Shown piece by piece: positions 46,174-55,406 of a stretch of 64,000 bases of DNA. Position numbers and translations under genes: made by a program. The DNA comes from Frateuria_A sp035943815 (lineage in GTDB: Bacteria > Pseudomonadota > Gammaproteobacteria > Xanthomonadales > Rhodanobacteraceae), in the NCBI RefSeq assembly GCF_035943815.1, contig NZ_DASZBU010000004.1:1-64000 (forward strand), given 5' to 3'. Each line of letters opens with the position of its first letter. Position 1 is the stretch's first letter. The notes under the pieces were generated by a model that saw only the letters and a program-made list of their open reading frames with translations, searched no databases and was not told the DNA's origin.

Positions 46174-47198
46174 CCATCACCTTGTCGGTAGTCGTCCCCG
46201 TCTACAACGGCGCCCGTTGGCTACGATCAGCACTCGACAGCATCGTCCGGCAACAGCTCGACGAACCGTTCGAAATTCTCATAGTAGACGATGGATCGAC
46301 TGATCAAAGCGCCACCATCATCGAACAGGCGCAGAAACATCACTCGGCGCTGATACTGCTACGCAACGAGCGGAATCTCGGCATCGTCGCGAGCTTGAAC
46401 CGCGCTCTCGACACCGCACGAGGCAGTTTCGTCGCGCGCATGGACGCTGACGACATCTGCATGCCGACACGTTTTTCCCGACAATTAAGCTTCCTTCGCG
46501 AAACCGGTATCGACCTTTGCGGCAGTTGGTTCGTGGAGTTCGGCAAAGGCATCCCTCGGGCCGTACGCTGGCCCCACACAGAAATCGGCCTGCGTGCGTC
46601 AATGCTTTTCCAGAACTCGATTTGCCATCCAGCGGTCATGGCTAGGCGCGAAGTGTTCGATCGTTACCGCTATCGTGAAGCTTACCGGCTCGCGGAGGAC
46701 TACGATCTATTCGCGCGCGCGATGGTTGATTTCCGGCTCGCGAATGTGCCCGAAGTGCTGTTCCGCTACAGGCGGCATCCGCATCAGGCAACTCAAGCAC
46801 AGCGCACCCCCATGGAGGCGGTGACGCGTGTGATCCGCATGGAGACGCTGCGAGCCATGGGCATACATGCGACGGAAGACGAACAACGGCTTCATAACCT
46901 GATCCGCGCACCACACTCGATTCTCCACGTCGAAGATCTTCGTGGCATTGAAGCCTGGTTGACCAAACTGGCCGCTCTGTACGAGTCTCCAGAAGCGCGA
47001 CGCGTCATTGCTTCACAGTGGATTCGTGCCTGCATTCGCGCGGCTCCGCTTGGGATGGGCATGCTAAACGCCTACCGCGCCTCCGCCTTGCGCGGGGGCG
47101 CACGCACGCTAATTGACCTCTCTGCCCTGGCCGCCATGAAACTCGACTACAGCTCTAAGCCATTTGCCGTGCTGCGTCGCCTCGGCCTAAGCGCATGA
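46170..47198 (+). CDS. Glycosyltransferase family 2
   Basis: 342 aa, GT-A fold. It has LSVVVPVYNGARWLRSALDS, LIVDDGSTDQS and the metal-binding ARMDADD (DxD). The C-terminal part lacks membrane helices, so it is cytoplasmic and probably acts on a lipid-linked acceptor. It is a candidate for adding Galf because glf follows 19 bp downstream, but nothing in the sequence fixes the sugar. Confidence 0.9.
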   Translation: MTITLSVVVPVYNGARWLRSALDSIVRQQLDEPFEILIVDDGSTDQSATIIEQAQKHHSALILLRNERNLGIVASLNRALDTARGSFVARMDADDICMPTRFSRQLSFLRETGIDLCGSWFVEFGKGIPRAVRWPHTEIGLRASMLFQNSICHPAVMARREVFDRYRYREAYRLAEDYDLFARAMVDFRLANVPEVLFRYRRHPHQATQAQRTPMEAVTRVIRMETLRAMGIHATEDEQRLHNLIRAPHSILHVEDLRGIEAWLTKLAALYESPEARRVIASQWIRACIRAAPLGMGMLNAYRASALRGGARTLIDLSALAAMKLDYSSKPFAVLRRLGLSA

Positions 47199-47217
47199 TC
47201 GTCTCCGCTCGTCGCTC

Positions 47218-48312
47218 ATGAGCCAGCAAACCATTCTCGTCGTCGGCGCCGGTTTCGCTGGCAGCGTGGTAGCTCGCGAGTTAGCTGACGCCGATCGTCG
47301 CGCCCATGTCATCGACAAGCGCCCGCACGTCGCAGGCAACGCATATGACGAACTGGACGCCGATGGCGTGCTGGTACACCGCTACGGGCCACACATCTTC
47401 CATACCAACGGCGAGCGGATCTTCGAGTACCTTTCCCGCTTCACAGAGTGGCGCCCCTACGAACATCGGGTGCGCGGCGTGGTAGAGGGTCGGACCTACC
47501 CTTTCCCGATCAACAGGGACACGCTCAACCAACTCTATGGCTTGGACCTCGACGACGCGGGTGCGGAAGCCTTTCTCGAGCGGATGCGCGAGCCCAGGGA
47601 TCCTGTGCTCACCAGCGAAGACGTGGTGCTCAACAGCGTGGGCCGCGACCTGTACGAAAAGTTTTTCCTGAACTACACGCGCAAGCAGTGGGGCCTCGAT
47701 CCTTCACAGTTGAAGGCCGGGGTCGCCGCGCGGATTCCGGTGCGTACCAATACCGATGATCGGTATTTCACCGATACCTTCCAGGCAATGCCCAAGTTCG
47801 GCTACACAAAGATGTTCGAGGCCATGCTTGACCATCCGAACATCACGGTGGCGCTGGGCGTGGACTTCGAAGACCTCCGTGACAACATGCAGGCCGCGCA
47901 CGTGGTCTATACCGGGCCGATCGACGCCTACTTCCGGTACTGCTTCGGCCCCCTGCCCTACCGTTCGCTTCGCTTCGAACACGAGCATCTGGCCGGCGTG
48001 ACCCAGTACCAGGAAACCGGCACGGTCAACTACCCCAACGACCACGCCTATACCCGCATCACCGAGTTCAAGCATCTGACCGGGCAGACGCACTCGGGAA
48101 CCTCCATCGTGCGCGAATATCCGCAGGCCGAAGGCGAACCCTACTACCCCATTCCGCGCGCCGAAAACGAAGCACTCTTCAAGCGCTACGAAGAACTGGC
48201 CAAGGCCGAGCGCAACGTCACCTTCGTCGGGCGGCTTGCGCAGTACCGTTACTACAACATGGACCAGGTCGTAGGCGCGGCGCTGGCCGCCGCCAAGCGC
48301 CTGCTGGATTGA
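47218..48312 (+). CDS. glf: UDP-galactopyranose mutase
   Basis: A 364-aa flavoenzyme that isomerises UDP-galactopyranose to UDP-galactofuranose. The FAD-binding motif VVGAGFAGSVVARELA is near the N-terminus. Also visible are HRYGPHIFHT and the substrate region FPINRDTLNQLYG, plus NYTRKQWG and RIPVRTNTDDRYF. Its product, Galf, is used only in glycans, so at least one island transferase should be a galactofuranosyltransferase. galE nearby would supply UDP-Gal. Confidence 0.97.
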   Translation: MSQQTILVVGAGFAGSVVARELADADRRAHVIDKRPHVAGNAYDELDADGVLVHRYGPHIFHTNGERIFEYLSRFTEWRPYEHRVRGVVEGRTYPFPINRDTLNQLYGLDLDDAGAEAFLERMREPRDPVLTSEDVVLNSVGRDLYEKFFLNYTRKQWGLDPSQLKAGVAARIPVRTNTDDRYFTDTFQAMPKFGYTKMFEAMLDHPNITVALGVDFEDLRDNMQAAHVVYTGPIDAYFRYCFGPLPYRSLRFEHEHLAGVTQYQETGTVNYPNDHAYTRITEFKHLTGQTHSGTSIVREYPQAEGEPYYPIPRAENEALFKRYEELAKAERNVTFVGRLAQYRYYNMDQVVGAALAAAKRLLD

Positions 48313-48314
48313 GG

Positions 48315-49442
48315 ATGCGCATCGCGTTCGTGTGCAAGCGTCGCTACATGGGCAAGGACGTGATCCTTGACCGCTATGCGCGCCTGTACGAGATCCCTCG
48401 CCAGCTGGCCCAGCTCGGGCATACCGTCGAGGCTATTTGTCTGGATTACCGGCAGGGCGCTGCTTCCGGGCGTTGGGAACATGAAGCTGCACCGGGGGCG
48501 CTGCACTGGGAGTCGCGTTCGTTGGGACACCTTGGGTTCGGCCTGTTCGGCCATCCCGCGCGAACGCTGCGAAGGTTACGGGCGTTTGCTCCTGACTTGG
48601 TGATTGGTGCGTCCGACATCCCGCAGGTGGCGTTGGGCGCCTGGCTGGCAGGGCGCCTGCATGCGCCCTTCGTGGCTGACCTGTACGACAACTTCGAGGG
48701 TTTCGGGCAGGCGCGTATCCCGGGAATGGTGGGCATGCTTCGCCGCGCAGTGCGGAGTGCGGCGCTGGTACTGACCACAAGCGATCCATTAAGGCGCTTC
48801 GTGGAAGAAGTGTACCGCCCCCGTGGCAGGGTGCTGGCGATGCCGAGCTCGGTCGACAAGACCGTATTCCATCCGCGAGATCAGCGCTCATGCCGCCAGG
48901 CGCTTGGGCTGCCGCTGGACGCCAAGCTGGTCGGCACGGCGGGTGGACTGTATCGGGACAAAGGCGTGGCGGCCCTGTACGCGGCATGGACGCAGCTGCA
49001 AGATGCGCACCCGGACGTCCACCTGGTGTTGGCTGGTCCGCACGAGAAGGCACTGCCTCCCCCCACCGGTCCCCGAGTTCATTACCTGGGCGCGCTTGCC
49101 CATGACAAGGTGGCCCAATTGTTCGGTGCCTTGGACGTGGGTGCCATCTGCGTGCTGGACACAGCCTTTGGTCGCTACTGCTTCCCGCAAAAGGCCTACG
49201 AGATGCTGGCCTGCCGCCTGCCCGTAGCTGCCGCCAATGTGGGTGCCATGGGCGAATTGCTGGCGAACATGCCCGCCTGTCTCTACCGGCCAGGCGATGC
49301 CACCGAACTTGCGAGGCGGATCGAAGGCCAGTTGGCATCCCCCGTCGTAGCTCAGATCCCGATCATGGACTGGCGTGAGCTACTAGCCGACATCGAGCCT
49401 CAGCTTCGCTCACTGGTGTCTGCTGCCACCGCAGATCAGTAG
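48315..49442 (+). CDS. Glycosyltransferase family 4
   Basis: 375 aa. It begins MRIAFVCKRRYMGKDVILDRY; the N-domain includes PDLVIGASDIPQVALGAW and the C-domain VGTAGGLYRDKGVAALYAAW with CFPQKAYEMLACRLPVAAA in the donor-binding position. It starts 2 bp after the glf stop. Its end overlaps the convergent galE gene by 7 bp, marking the meeting point of the two arms of the island. Confidence 0.88.
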   Translation: MRIAFVCKRRYMGKDVILDRYARLYEIPRQLAQLGHTVEAICLDYRQGAASGRWEHEAAPGALHWESRSLGHLGFGLFGHPARTLRRLRAFAPDLVIGASDIPQVALGAWLAGRLHAPFVADLYDNFEGFGQARIPGMVGMLRRAVRSAALVLTTSDPLRRFVEEVYRPRGRVLAMPSSVDKTVFHPRDQRSCRQALGLPLDAKLVGTAGGLYRDKGVAALYAAWTQLQDAHPDVHLVLAGPHEKALPPPTGPRVHYLGALAHDKVAQLFGALDVGAICVLDTAFGRYCFPQKAYEMLACRLPVAAANVGAMGELLANMPACLYRPGDATELARRIEGQLASPVVAQIPIMDWRELLADIEPQLRSLVSAATADQ

Positions 49443-50413
49443 CGCGGATCACAATGCCAGCGCCACGCGCTGGCAACGATCTCCCGCAATTCCGATCGGC
49501 GTGGCTGCCAGCCTAGCGACGCCAGCGCACGCCGATTGCTGGCCACCAATACGGGCGGGTCGCCGGGGCGGCGTGGCCGAATGGCTGCGGGAATCGGCCG
49601 GCCCGTAACCTGCCGCGCCGCTTCGATCACCTGCAGCACGCTGTGGCCTGATCCGCTGCCCAGATTGAAGTGGTGTGCGCCCGGATGCTTATCGAGAAAG
49701 GCAAGCGCCTTCAGGTGTGCTTCGGCCAAGTCCGCGACGTGGATGTAATCGCGCACGCAGCTGCCGTCGACCGTGTCGTAGTCCGTGCCAAATACCTGCA
49801 GTTGCGTAGCTTGCCCCAACGCGCTTTGCAGGACGTTTGGTATCAGATGCGTCTCGGGCCGGTGCGACTCGCCAAGCTCGCCTTCGGGATCGGCGCCTGC
49901 CGCGTTGAAGTAGCGCAATGCGACGGAACACAGCCCGTAGGCGCTGGCCGCGTCTGCCAGCATCCGCTCGACCATCAGCTTGCTGGCACCATAAGGATTG
50001 ATGGGTCGGGTGGGATGATGTTCCTCGATGAGGTCCTGTTCGGGCACCCCGTACACGGCCGCTGTCGACGAAAAAATAAAGCGCCCCACGCCGGCAGTCC
50101 GCACCGCATCCAGCAAGCTCAACGCGCCGCTGACGTTGTTGTCGTAGTACGCGTAGGGATCGCTTACGGACTCGGCCACGATCGACGAGGCGCAGAAATG
50201 CATGACTGCGTCGAACGATCGTCGTTGAAACAGGCCGGACAGCGCCGCACGATCTCGGATATCTCCTACTACCAGCTCTGCCGCGCCGACAGCGGCGCGG
50301 TGACCCGTGGACAGGTTGTCGAATACGGTCACTTCGCTGCCTTGCTCGAGCAGCAACTTGACCATATGCGAGCCGATGTAGCCGGCCCCACCGCAGACCA
50401 GGATGCGGGACAT
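49436..50413 (-). CDS. galE: UDP-glucose 4-epimerase
   Basis: A 325-aa SDR-type epimerase making UDP-galactose from UDP-glucose. NAD site GGAGYIGSH (8-16), catalytic SSTAAVYG and YGASK, then RYFNAAGADPEGELGE and SGHSVLQVIEAARQ near the end. The start at 50413 shares one base with the upstream transferase stop (TGATG). Together with glf it gives a full route to UDP-Galf. No gal catabolic genes are nearby, so the role is glycan synthesis. Confidence 0.96.
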   Translation of the reverse strand: MSRILVCGGAGYIGSHMVKLLLEQGSEVTVFDNLSTGHRAAVGAAELVVGDIRDRAALSGLFQRRSFDAVMHFCASSIVAESVSDPYAYYDNNVSGALSLLDAVRTAGVGRFIFSSTAAVYGVPEQDLIEEHHPTRPINPYGASKLMVERMLADAASAYGLCSVALRYFNAAGADPEGELGESHRPETHLIPNVLQSALGQATQLQVFGTDYDTVDGSCVRDYIHVADLAEAHLKALAFLDKHPGAHHFNLGSGSGHSVLQVIEAARQVTGRPIPAAIRPRRPGDPPVLVASNRRALASLGWQPRRSELREIVASAWRWHCDPRY

Positions 50414-51642
50414 CAGCGACCCTCTTTTTCCGATGCCGAAATACAGCTCATGAGCAGGTCGCCATAGCGCTCGGCCACGGTTTCCCAGTCGATCCACGCC
50501 ATCGCGTTCGTGCGGATGCGATCCGCACGGGCTCGCGCCTGTTCCGGATGTTCGAGCGATTGCAACACGGCGTCGGCCAGCGCCGCCGTGTCTTTCGGAT
50601 CCACGCAAACCTGCGCCGCCATTTCGCCAAGCAGATCGGCCAGTCCCGGTACGTCGCCTGCGATTACCGGACAGCCGCAACCCACTGCCTCCATCAGAGC
50701 CACGGGCAATCCTTCCTGATCGCCGGAACTGTCACGCACGAACGGCGCGACGAACAGCGCGGCCCGACGATACATTGCGGGCAGCCTGTCCTGTGGGACT
50801 GCGCCTTCGAACGACACGTGATTGGCCAATCCCAGCGCCTGCGCCTGTTCGCGCAGCGCTTGTTCCTCCGGCCCGAAGCCCGCGATACGCAGCCGCACGC
50901 TAGCGCGCCGCGCAATGATGCCCGGCATCGCCTGCAGCAGGAAGCGCAGCCCCTTTTTTGCCACCAGTCTGCCCACGAACAACAGTTCGTCGGACGAACG
51001 CGGTTCGTCCGTGGGAACGAAGCGTCCCAGCAGGTCAACTCCCATGGGTACGACAGCCATTGATGGAGCGCATATGCGTTGGGCCGATGCCTCATCCTGC
51101 ATCGCGCGGCTGACCACGGTCATGCCTGCCGACGAGGCGGCCACCTTGCGCTTCGATACCGCCAAAAGACGACCGCGAAGGCCGAATAGGTCACCACCGT
51201 GCGAGGTCACGAGATAGGGCCGCCCCAGCCAGCGGGCGACCATGCCCTGTGGAAGCAGCCAGTGTGCGTGCACCATGTCAACCCGCCTTCGGCGGAGTAG
51301 CCGTCGAGCCTCGAGGAACTGCGCCAGCACGAAGAAAGGCAACAACAACCACTTCCAACGGTTGCGCTTCAGATTCGCCGCGATGCCACCGTTGTTCACT
51401 AGCGTCTGGAGACGCCGGGGGGCATAGCGGTAACGGATCACATGCACATCTTCGAACATTCCGCTCGGATCCGCCCCTGGCGCATCGGGGACTACCGCGT
51501 AAACTTCGAACCGCTTCGCCAGGCGACGACAGAGTTCATGTACGAAAGCGGGCTCTGGGTCTCCCTTCCAGCGCGGGTAGGTTGATGCCAATACAAGGAG
51601 GCCGGGACGCTCCGATCTTTCCTGCTGCATTTCAGGAACCAT
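50413..51642 (-). CDS. Glycosyltransferase family 4
   Basis: 409 aa. It has LVLASTYPRWKGDPEPAFVHEL at the N-terminus, VHAHWLLPQG and TSHGGDLFGLRG in the acceptor domain, LFVGRLVAKKGLRFLL and EGLPVALMEAVGCGCPVIAG in the donor domain. It overlaps the methyltransferase gene upstream by 11 bp and galE downstream by 1 bp, so the minus-strand arm is tightly coupled. An ATG four codons on (MQQER) is an alternative start. Confidence 0.9.
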   Translation of the reverse strand: MVPEMQQERSERPGLLVLASTYPRWKGDPEPAFVHELCRRLAKRFEVYAVVPDAPGADPSGMFEDVHVIRYRYAPRRLQTLVNNGGIAANLKRNRWKWLLLPFFVLAQFLEARRLLRRRRVDMVHAHWLLPQGMVARWLGRPYLVTSHGGDLFGLRGRLLAVSKRKVAASSAGMTVVSRAMQDEASAQRICAPSMAVVPMGVDLLGRFVPTDEPRSSDELLFVGRLVAKKGLRFLLQAMPGIIARRASVRLRIAGFGPEEQALREQAQALGLANHVSFEGAVPQDRLPAMYRRAALFVAPFVRDSSGDQEGLPVALMEAVGCGCPVIAGDVPGLADLLGEMAAQVCVDPKDTAALADAVLQSLEHPEQARARADRIRTNAMAWIDWETVAERYGDLLMSCISASEKEGR

Positions 51643-52369
51643 GCTCTACCCGTTCGGCCGACACCCGGTAAAAAGCCGGCATGAAGCTGCTCGATGGCAG
51701 CCATGAAAGCGCCTTGCCCGCGAGATTGGCAAACAAGACCAGCACGGCGAGCACCGGAGTCAGGGGCACCAACCAAGGTCGGCGCTGGAAGATGCTTTCC
51801 ACAGCATCACCCAGCGCCAACGCCACCATGAGCGCCGCCGTCTCGATGGGTTTGAGTACGGGTTTGCACGACCTTATCGCAAACCCCTGTCTGCCAAGAT
51901 AGGTTGCCATGGCGTGGCCGGTATAGCGCTGGAAGTCGTGCGGCGCGTCGTGTATCGGATAAAGGAACGGCATCCATAAGACCAAGGTTCCGCCTGCGCG
52001 CAAGACGCGCGCGGCTTCCGCCAGCGCCAGTTCGGGCTGCGCGACATGTTCCAGGACATCCTTCAGAATGACGGCATCTGCTGACGCACTACCTATCGGC
52101 AGGTGCCTTGCGTCGCCGAAAACGTCCGGGCGCGTGCGGTACATGCCCACCGCCGTGGATGGGTAATCCAAACCCACGTAGAGGGCTTCGGGGTGAAGGC
52201 GGCGGGCGATATGGCGATCGGCGCAACCGACGTCCGCGATCGTTCCCCGCAAGGGCCTGAGCGCTTCGTCCAGATCACTTTGCTCATCGCTGATGGCGAG
52301 CAGCCATTGGGGATGCAATGGCCATTTGCGGATGTGGGATGCAAGCCGACGCAATTGCCTTGCGCGCAT
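51632..52369 (-). CDS. SAM-dependent methyltransferase with hydrophobic C-terminal segment
   Basis: 245 aa. SAM motif TIADVGCADRHIARRL, then DVLEHVAQPELALAEAARVL and TLVLWMPFLYP. The last 60 residues contain hydrophobic stretches (VALALGDAVESIF, then TPVLAVLVLFANLAGKAL) that could hold it at the membrane near lipid-linked substrates. It lies between two glycosyltransferases with gaps of a few bases or overlaps. Confidence 0.85.
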   Translation of the reverse strand: MRARQLRRLASHIRKWPLHPQWLLAISDEQSDLDEALRPLRGTIADVGCADRHIARRLHPEALYVGLDYPSTAVGMYRTRPDVFGDARHLPIGSASADAVILKDVLEHVAQPELALAEAARVLRAGGTLVLWMPFLYPIHDAPHDFQRYTGHAMATYLGRQGFAIRSCKPVLKPIETAALMVALALGDAVESIFQRRPWLVPLTPVLAVLVLFANLAGKALSWLPSSSFMPAFYRVSAERVEHGS

Positions 52370-52372
52370 GCA

Positions 52373-53227
52373 CTACTCCGTGCGGCGATAGGTCAGGGCG
52401 GTGATCTGCTCGGATACCAGTCCGATCAGGAACACAATCACCGCGGCGCTCCACAAGAGCGTGCTGCCGTTGGTCAGGCGGCCATAGTGATGGTAGGTCC
52501 ACAGGTAGTTCAGGCACCCAAGCAAAAAAAACACCACACTCGCCGGCGCAAACAGTTTGAGCGGCGAATACAGCGTCGCGATCTTGAAGATGATCAGCAG
52601 GAACCTCAGCCCGTCGCGCAGCGGGCGGATGTGGCTTTTGCCCACGCGCTGGGCTGCCTTGATCGGTACGTAGGCGACCGGGTAGGCGCTGCGGAAGAAA
52701 GCCATCGTGCTGGTGGTGGGGTAGGAGAAGCCGTTGGGCAGCAGGTGCAGGAACTCGCGGAACTTCTCCGCGCGCACGGCGCGGAAGCCGGAGGTGAGGT
52801 CGAGCACCGGGTGGCCGGTCATGCGCGTGGCGAGCCAGTTGTAGAAGGTGTTGGCCAGGCCGCGGCCCACGCCGGCCTGGCTGCCCCAGTCACGGGCGCC
52901 GATGGCCATGTCGTAGCCCTCCTCCAGCTTGGCGAGCAGGCGCGCGATGTCGGCCGGGTCGTGCTGCCCGTCGCCGTCCATGAACACCAGCCACTCGCCC
53001 CTGGCGGCGCGCGAGCCGCGCTTGATCGCCGCGCCGTTGCCCATCGAGTAGGGCGAGGACAGGCAGCTGACGCCGTGCTCGGCGCAGATGGCGCGGGTGG
53101 CGTCGGTCGAGCCGTCGTCGACGACGAGGATTTCCGCCTCCGGTTGCGCGGCGCGCAGCAGCGGCAGCAGGCCGGCCAGGGCGGCCGCTTCGTTCTTCGC
53201 GGGCAGGATGATGCTCAGGTGCGCCAA
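52373..53227 (-). CDS. GtrB/DPM1-like family 2 glycosyltransferase
   Basis: 284 aa. The catalytic domain has LSIILPAKNEAAALAGLLPLL, LVVDDGSTDATR, and FMDGDGQHDPADIARL with the metal site. Two C-terminal membrane helices follow (VVFFLLGCLNYLW, and LLWSAAVIVFLIGLV). This layout is that of polyprenyl-phosphate sugar synthases such as GtrB and DPM1, whose product is the donor that GT-C enzymes use. No GtrA-type flippase is adjacent. It is the first gene of the minus-strand arm. Confidence 0.87.
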   Translation of the reverse strand: MAHLSIILPAKNEAAALAGLLPLLRAAQPEAEILVVDDGSTDATRAICAEHGVSCLSSPYSMGNGAAIKRGSRAARGEWLVFMDGDGQHDPADIARLLAKLEEGYDMAIGARDWGSQAGVGRGLANTFYNWLATRMTGHPVLDLTSGFRAVRAEKFREFLHLLPNGFSYPTTSTMAFFRSAYPVAYVPIKAAQRVGKSHIRPLRDGLRFLLIIFKIATLYSPLKLFAPASVVFFLLGCLNYLWTYHHYGRLTNGSTLLWSAAVIVFLIGLVSEQITALTYRRTE

Positions 53228-53503
53228 GAGGTTCCCCCAGGTATCGGGCGATCATAACGCGGGCGATCACGGCGAAGGCGGTCGAGGTTCATGCTTGCGG
53301 GCAAAGACACGGGCTGCAGCGGTGTCCGGTACCCCGCCACTGCAAGGTCATCCGCCCTTGCGGGAACCTATGCGGATCGCTCTTTCGTGATGGCCTTGGC
53401 GGCTTCCCAGGTCGGCCGCCGCGGGCTCCCGACAGCAGATGACCGCGCTGCCTTTCTAGGGTAAATTCCCTGTCAATAAGGGGGCTTAAGGCCAAAATCT
53501 ATC

Positions 53504-55228
53504 ATGTCATCCCAATTGCAACCGTCGCTCGCGGGTCTTACCGGCATGGCGCGTCGCCTGGTGTCCGAGGGCATGCTGCCGGAGGCCGACGTCCGCAAGG
53601 CGGTCACCGATTCGGCCCAGCAGAAAGTCTCGCTGGCCGTCTGGCTGCTGGACCACGGCTTGGTCGAAAGCGCCAAGCTCACCCAGATCGCCTCGGCCGA
53701 GTTCGGCATGCCGATGATGGATGTGAGCGCCATCGCCCCCGCGTCGATGCCGCTCAACCTCATCAGCGAGGCGCTGATGACCAAGCACCAGGCGCTGCCG
53801 CTGTTCAAGCGCGGCAAGCGCCTGTTCGTGGGCATCGCCGATCCGATGCAGTCGCATGCGCTGGACGAGATCAAGTTCCACTCCAATTGCATGGTGGAAC
53901 CGATCCTGGTCGAGCGCGGGCAACTTGCGCGCGCCATCGACGGAGCGCTTGCGAGCGCCAACGCGACCATGCCCGACATGGGCCACGACGAGTTCGACGA
54001 ACTCTCGCTGGAAGCCGGCGACGAGGACGGCGAGGCCACCACCGGCATCGACGCTACCGGGGGCGACGACGCCCCCGTGGTGAAGTTCGTCAACAAGGTG
54101 CTGGTCGATGCGATCCGCCGCGGCGCCTCGGACATCCATTTCGAGCCCTTCGAAACCAACTACCGCGTGCGCCTGCGCATGGACGGCATGCTGCGCCCGG
54201 TGGCCAACCCGCCGATGAAGATGGCCAGCCGCATCTCCTCGCGCCTGAAGGTGATGGCCGGCCTGGACATCGCCGAGCGCCGCGTGCCACAGGACGGACG
54301 CATCAAGCTCAACCTCTCCAAGAGCCGCTCGATGGACTTCCGCGTGAGCACGCTGCCCACGCTGTTCGGCGAAAAGATCGTGCTGCGTATCCTGGACAGC
54401 TCCTCGGCCAAGCTCGGCATCGACAAGCTCGGCTACGAGGAAGACCAGAAGAAGCTCTACCTGGACGCCATCCACAAGCCCTACGGCATGGTGCTGGTGA
54501 CCGGCCCGACCGGCTCGGGCAAGACCGTGTCGCTGTATACCGCGCTCAACATTCTCAACACCCCCGAGCGCAACATCTCCACGGTCGAGGACCCGGTCGA
54601 AATCCGCGTCGAAGGCATCAACCAGGTGCAGCAGAACGTCAAGCGCGGCATGACCTTCGCCGCGGCGCTGCGCTCGTTCCTGCGCCAGGATCCGGACGTG
54701 ATCATGGTCGGCGAAATCCGCGACCTGGAAACGGCCGAGATCGCGATCAAGGCCGCGCAGACCGGCCACATGGTGCTTTCCACGCTGCACACCAACGACG
54801 CGCCGCAGACCGTCGCGCGCCTGATGAACATGGGCATCGCGCCGTACAACATCACCTCCTCGGTGACCCTGGTGATCGCCCAGCGCCTGGCCCGCCGCCT
54901 GCACGACTGCAAGAAGCCGCAGAACCTTCCGCCGCACGCGCTGCTGGCCGCCGGCTTCAGCCAGCAGGAGATCGACGAGGGGCTGACGCTGTACGAGCCG
55001 GTCGGCTGCGAGCATTGCAACGAGGGCTACAAGGGCCGCGTGGGCATCTACCAGGTGATGCCGATGCTGGAAGACATCCAGAAGATCATCCTGCAGGGCG
55101 GCAACGCGCTGCAGATCGCCGAAGTGGCGCGTCAGGCCGGCATCAACGACCTGCGTGCCTCGGCGCTGAAGAAGGCCAAGAACGGGGTGACCAGCCTGGC
55201 CGAGATCGATCGCGTCACCAAGGATTGA
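53504..55228 (+). CDS. pilB: Type IV pilus assembly ATPase PilB
   Basis: 574 aa hexameric extension motor. An N-terminal MshEN/GspE_N-like domain leads to the secretion ATPase core: Walker A GPTGSGKT, Asp box VEDPVEIR, Walker B MVGEIRDLETAEIA and His box GHMVLSTLHTND. A Cys-bearing segment near the C-terminus (GCEHCNEGYKGRVGIY) fits the zinc site of the family. The 276-bp upstream gap separates it from the sugar island; its promoter is not clear to me. Confidence 0.97.
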   Translation: MSSQLQPSLAGLTGMARRLVSEGMLPEADVRKAVTDSAQQKVSLAVWLLDHGLVESAKLTQIASAEFGMPMMDVSAIAPASMPLNLISEALMTKHQALPLFKRGKRLFVGIADPMQSHALDEIKFHSNCMVEPILVERGQLARAIDGALASANATMPDMGHDEFDELSLEAGDEDGEATTGIDATGGDDAPVVKFVNKVLVDAIRRGASDIHFEPFETNYRVRLRMDGMLRPVANPPMKMASRISSRLKVMAGLDIAERRVPQDGRIKLNLSKSRSMDFRVSTLPTLFGEKIVLRILDSSSAKLGIDKLGYEEDQKKLYLDAIHKPYGMVLVTGPTGSGKTVSLYTALNILNTPERNISTVEDPVEIRVEGINQVQQNVKRGMTFAAALRSFLRQDPDVIMVGEIRDLETAEIAIKAAQTGHMVLSTLHTNDAPQTVARLMNMGIAPYNITSSVTLVIAQRLARRLHDCKKPQNLPPHALLAAGFSQQEIDEGLTLYEPVGCEHCNEGYKGRVGIYQVMPMLEDIQKIILQGGNALQIAEVARQAGINDLRASALKKAKNGVTSLAEIDRVTKD

Positions 55229-55406
55229 GCACGGATAGCGGCGTACACGAGAGATCATTCGCGCGTGGCGCTCGCTTCGGAACAACGCCGGAAAGCGCGA
55301 AGTTGCGCGGGGGGCCACGAAATAACTGGCCAGATTTGGCATAAGCTGCACAAACGGTCCGCCGCGCAGGCGGCGGCCGCGGAACGAACCACCGGGGGAA
55401 TCGGGC

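Noticed and set aside
38375..53227. Ordinary O-antigen biosynthesis cluster
   Set aside because: No Wzx/Wzy, Wzm/Wzt or priming transferase was seen, and the genes lie inside the pilA-pilB interval with GT-C enzymes next to pilin. Not fully excluded.
55300..55345. Sigma-54 promoter before pilC (TGGCATAAGCTGC)
   Set aside because: The GG to GC distance is 8, and 9 in an overlapping candidate, not the required 10.
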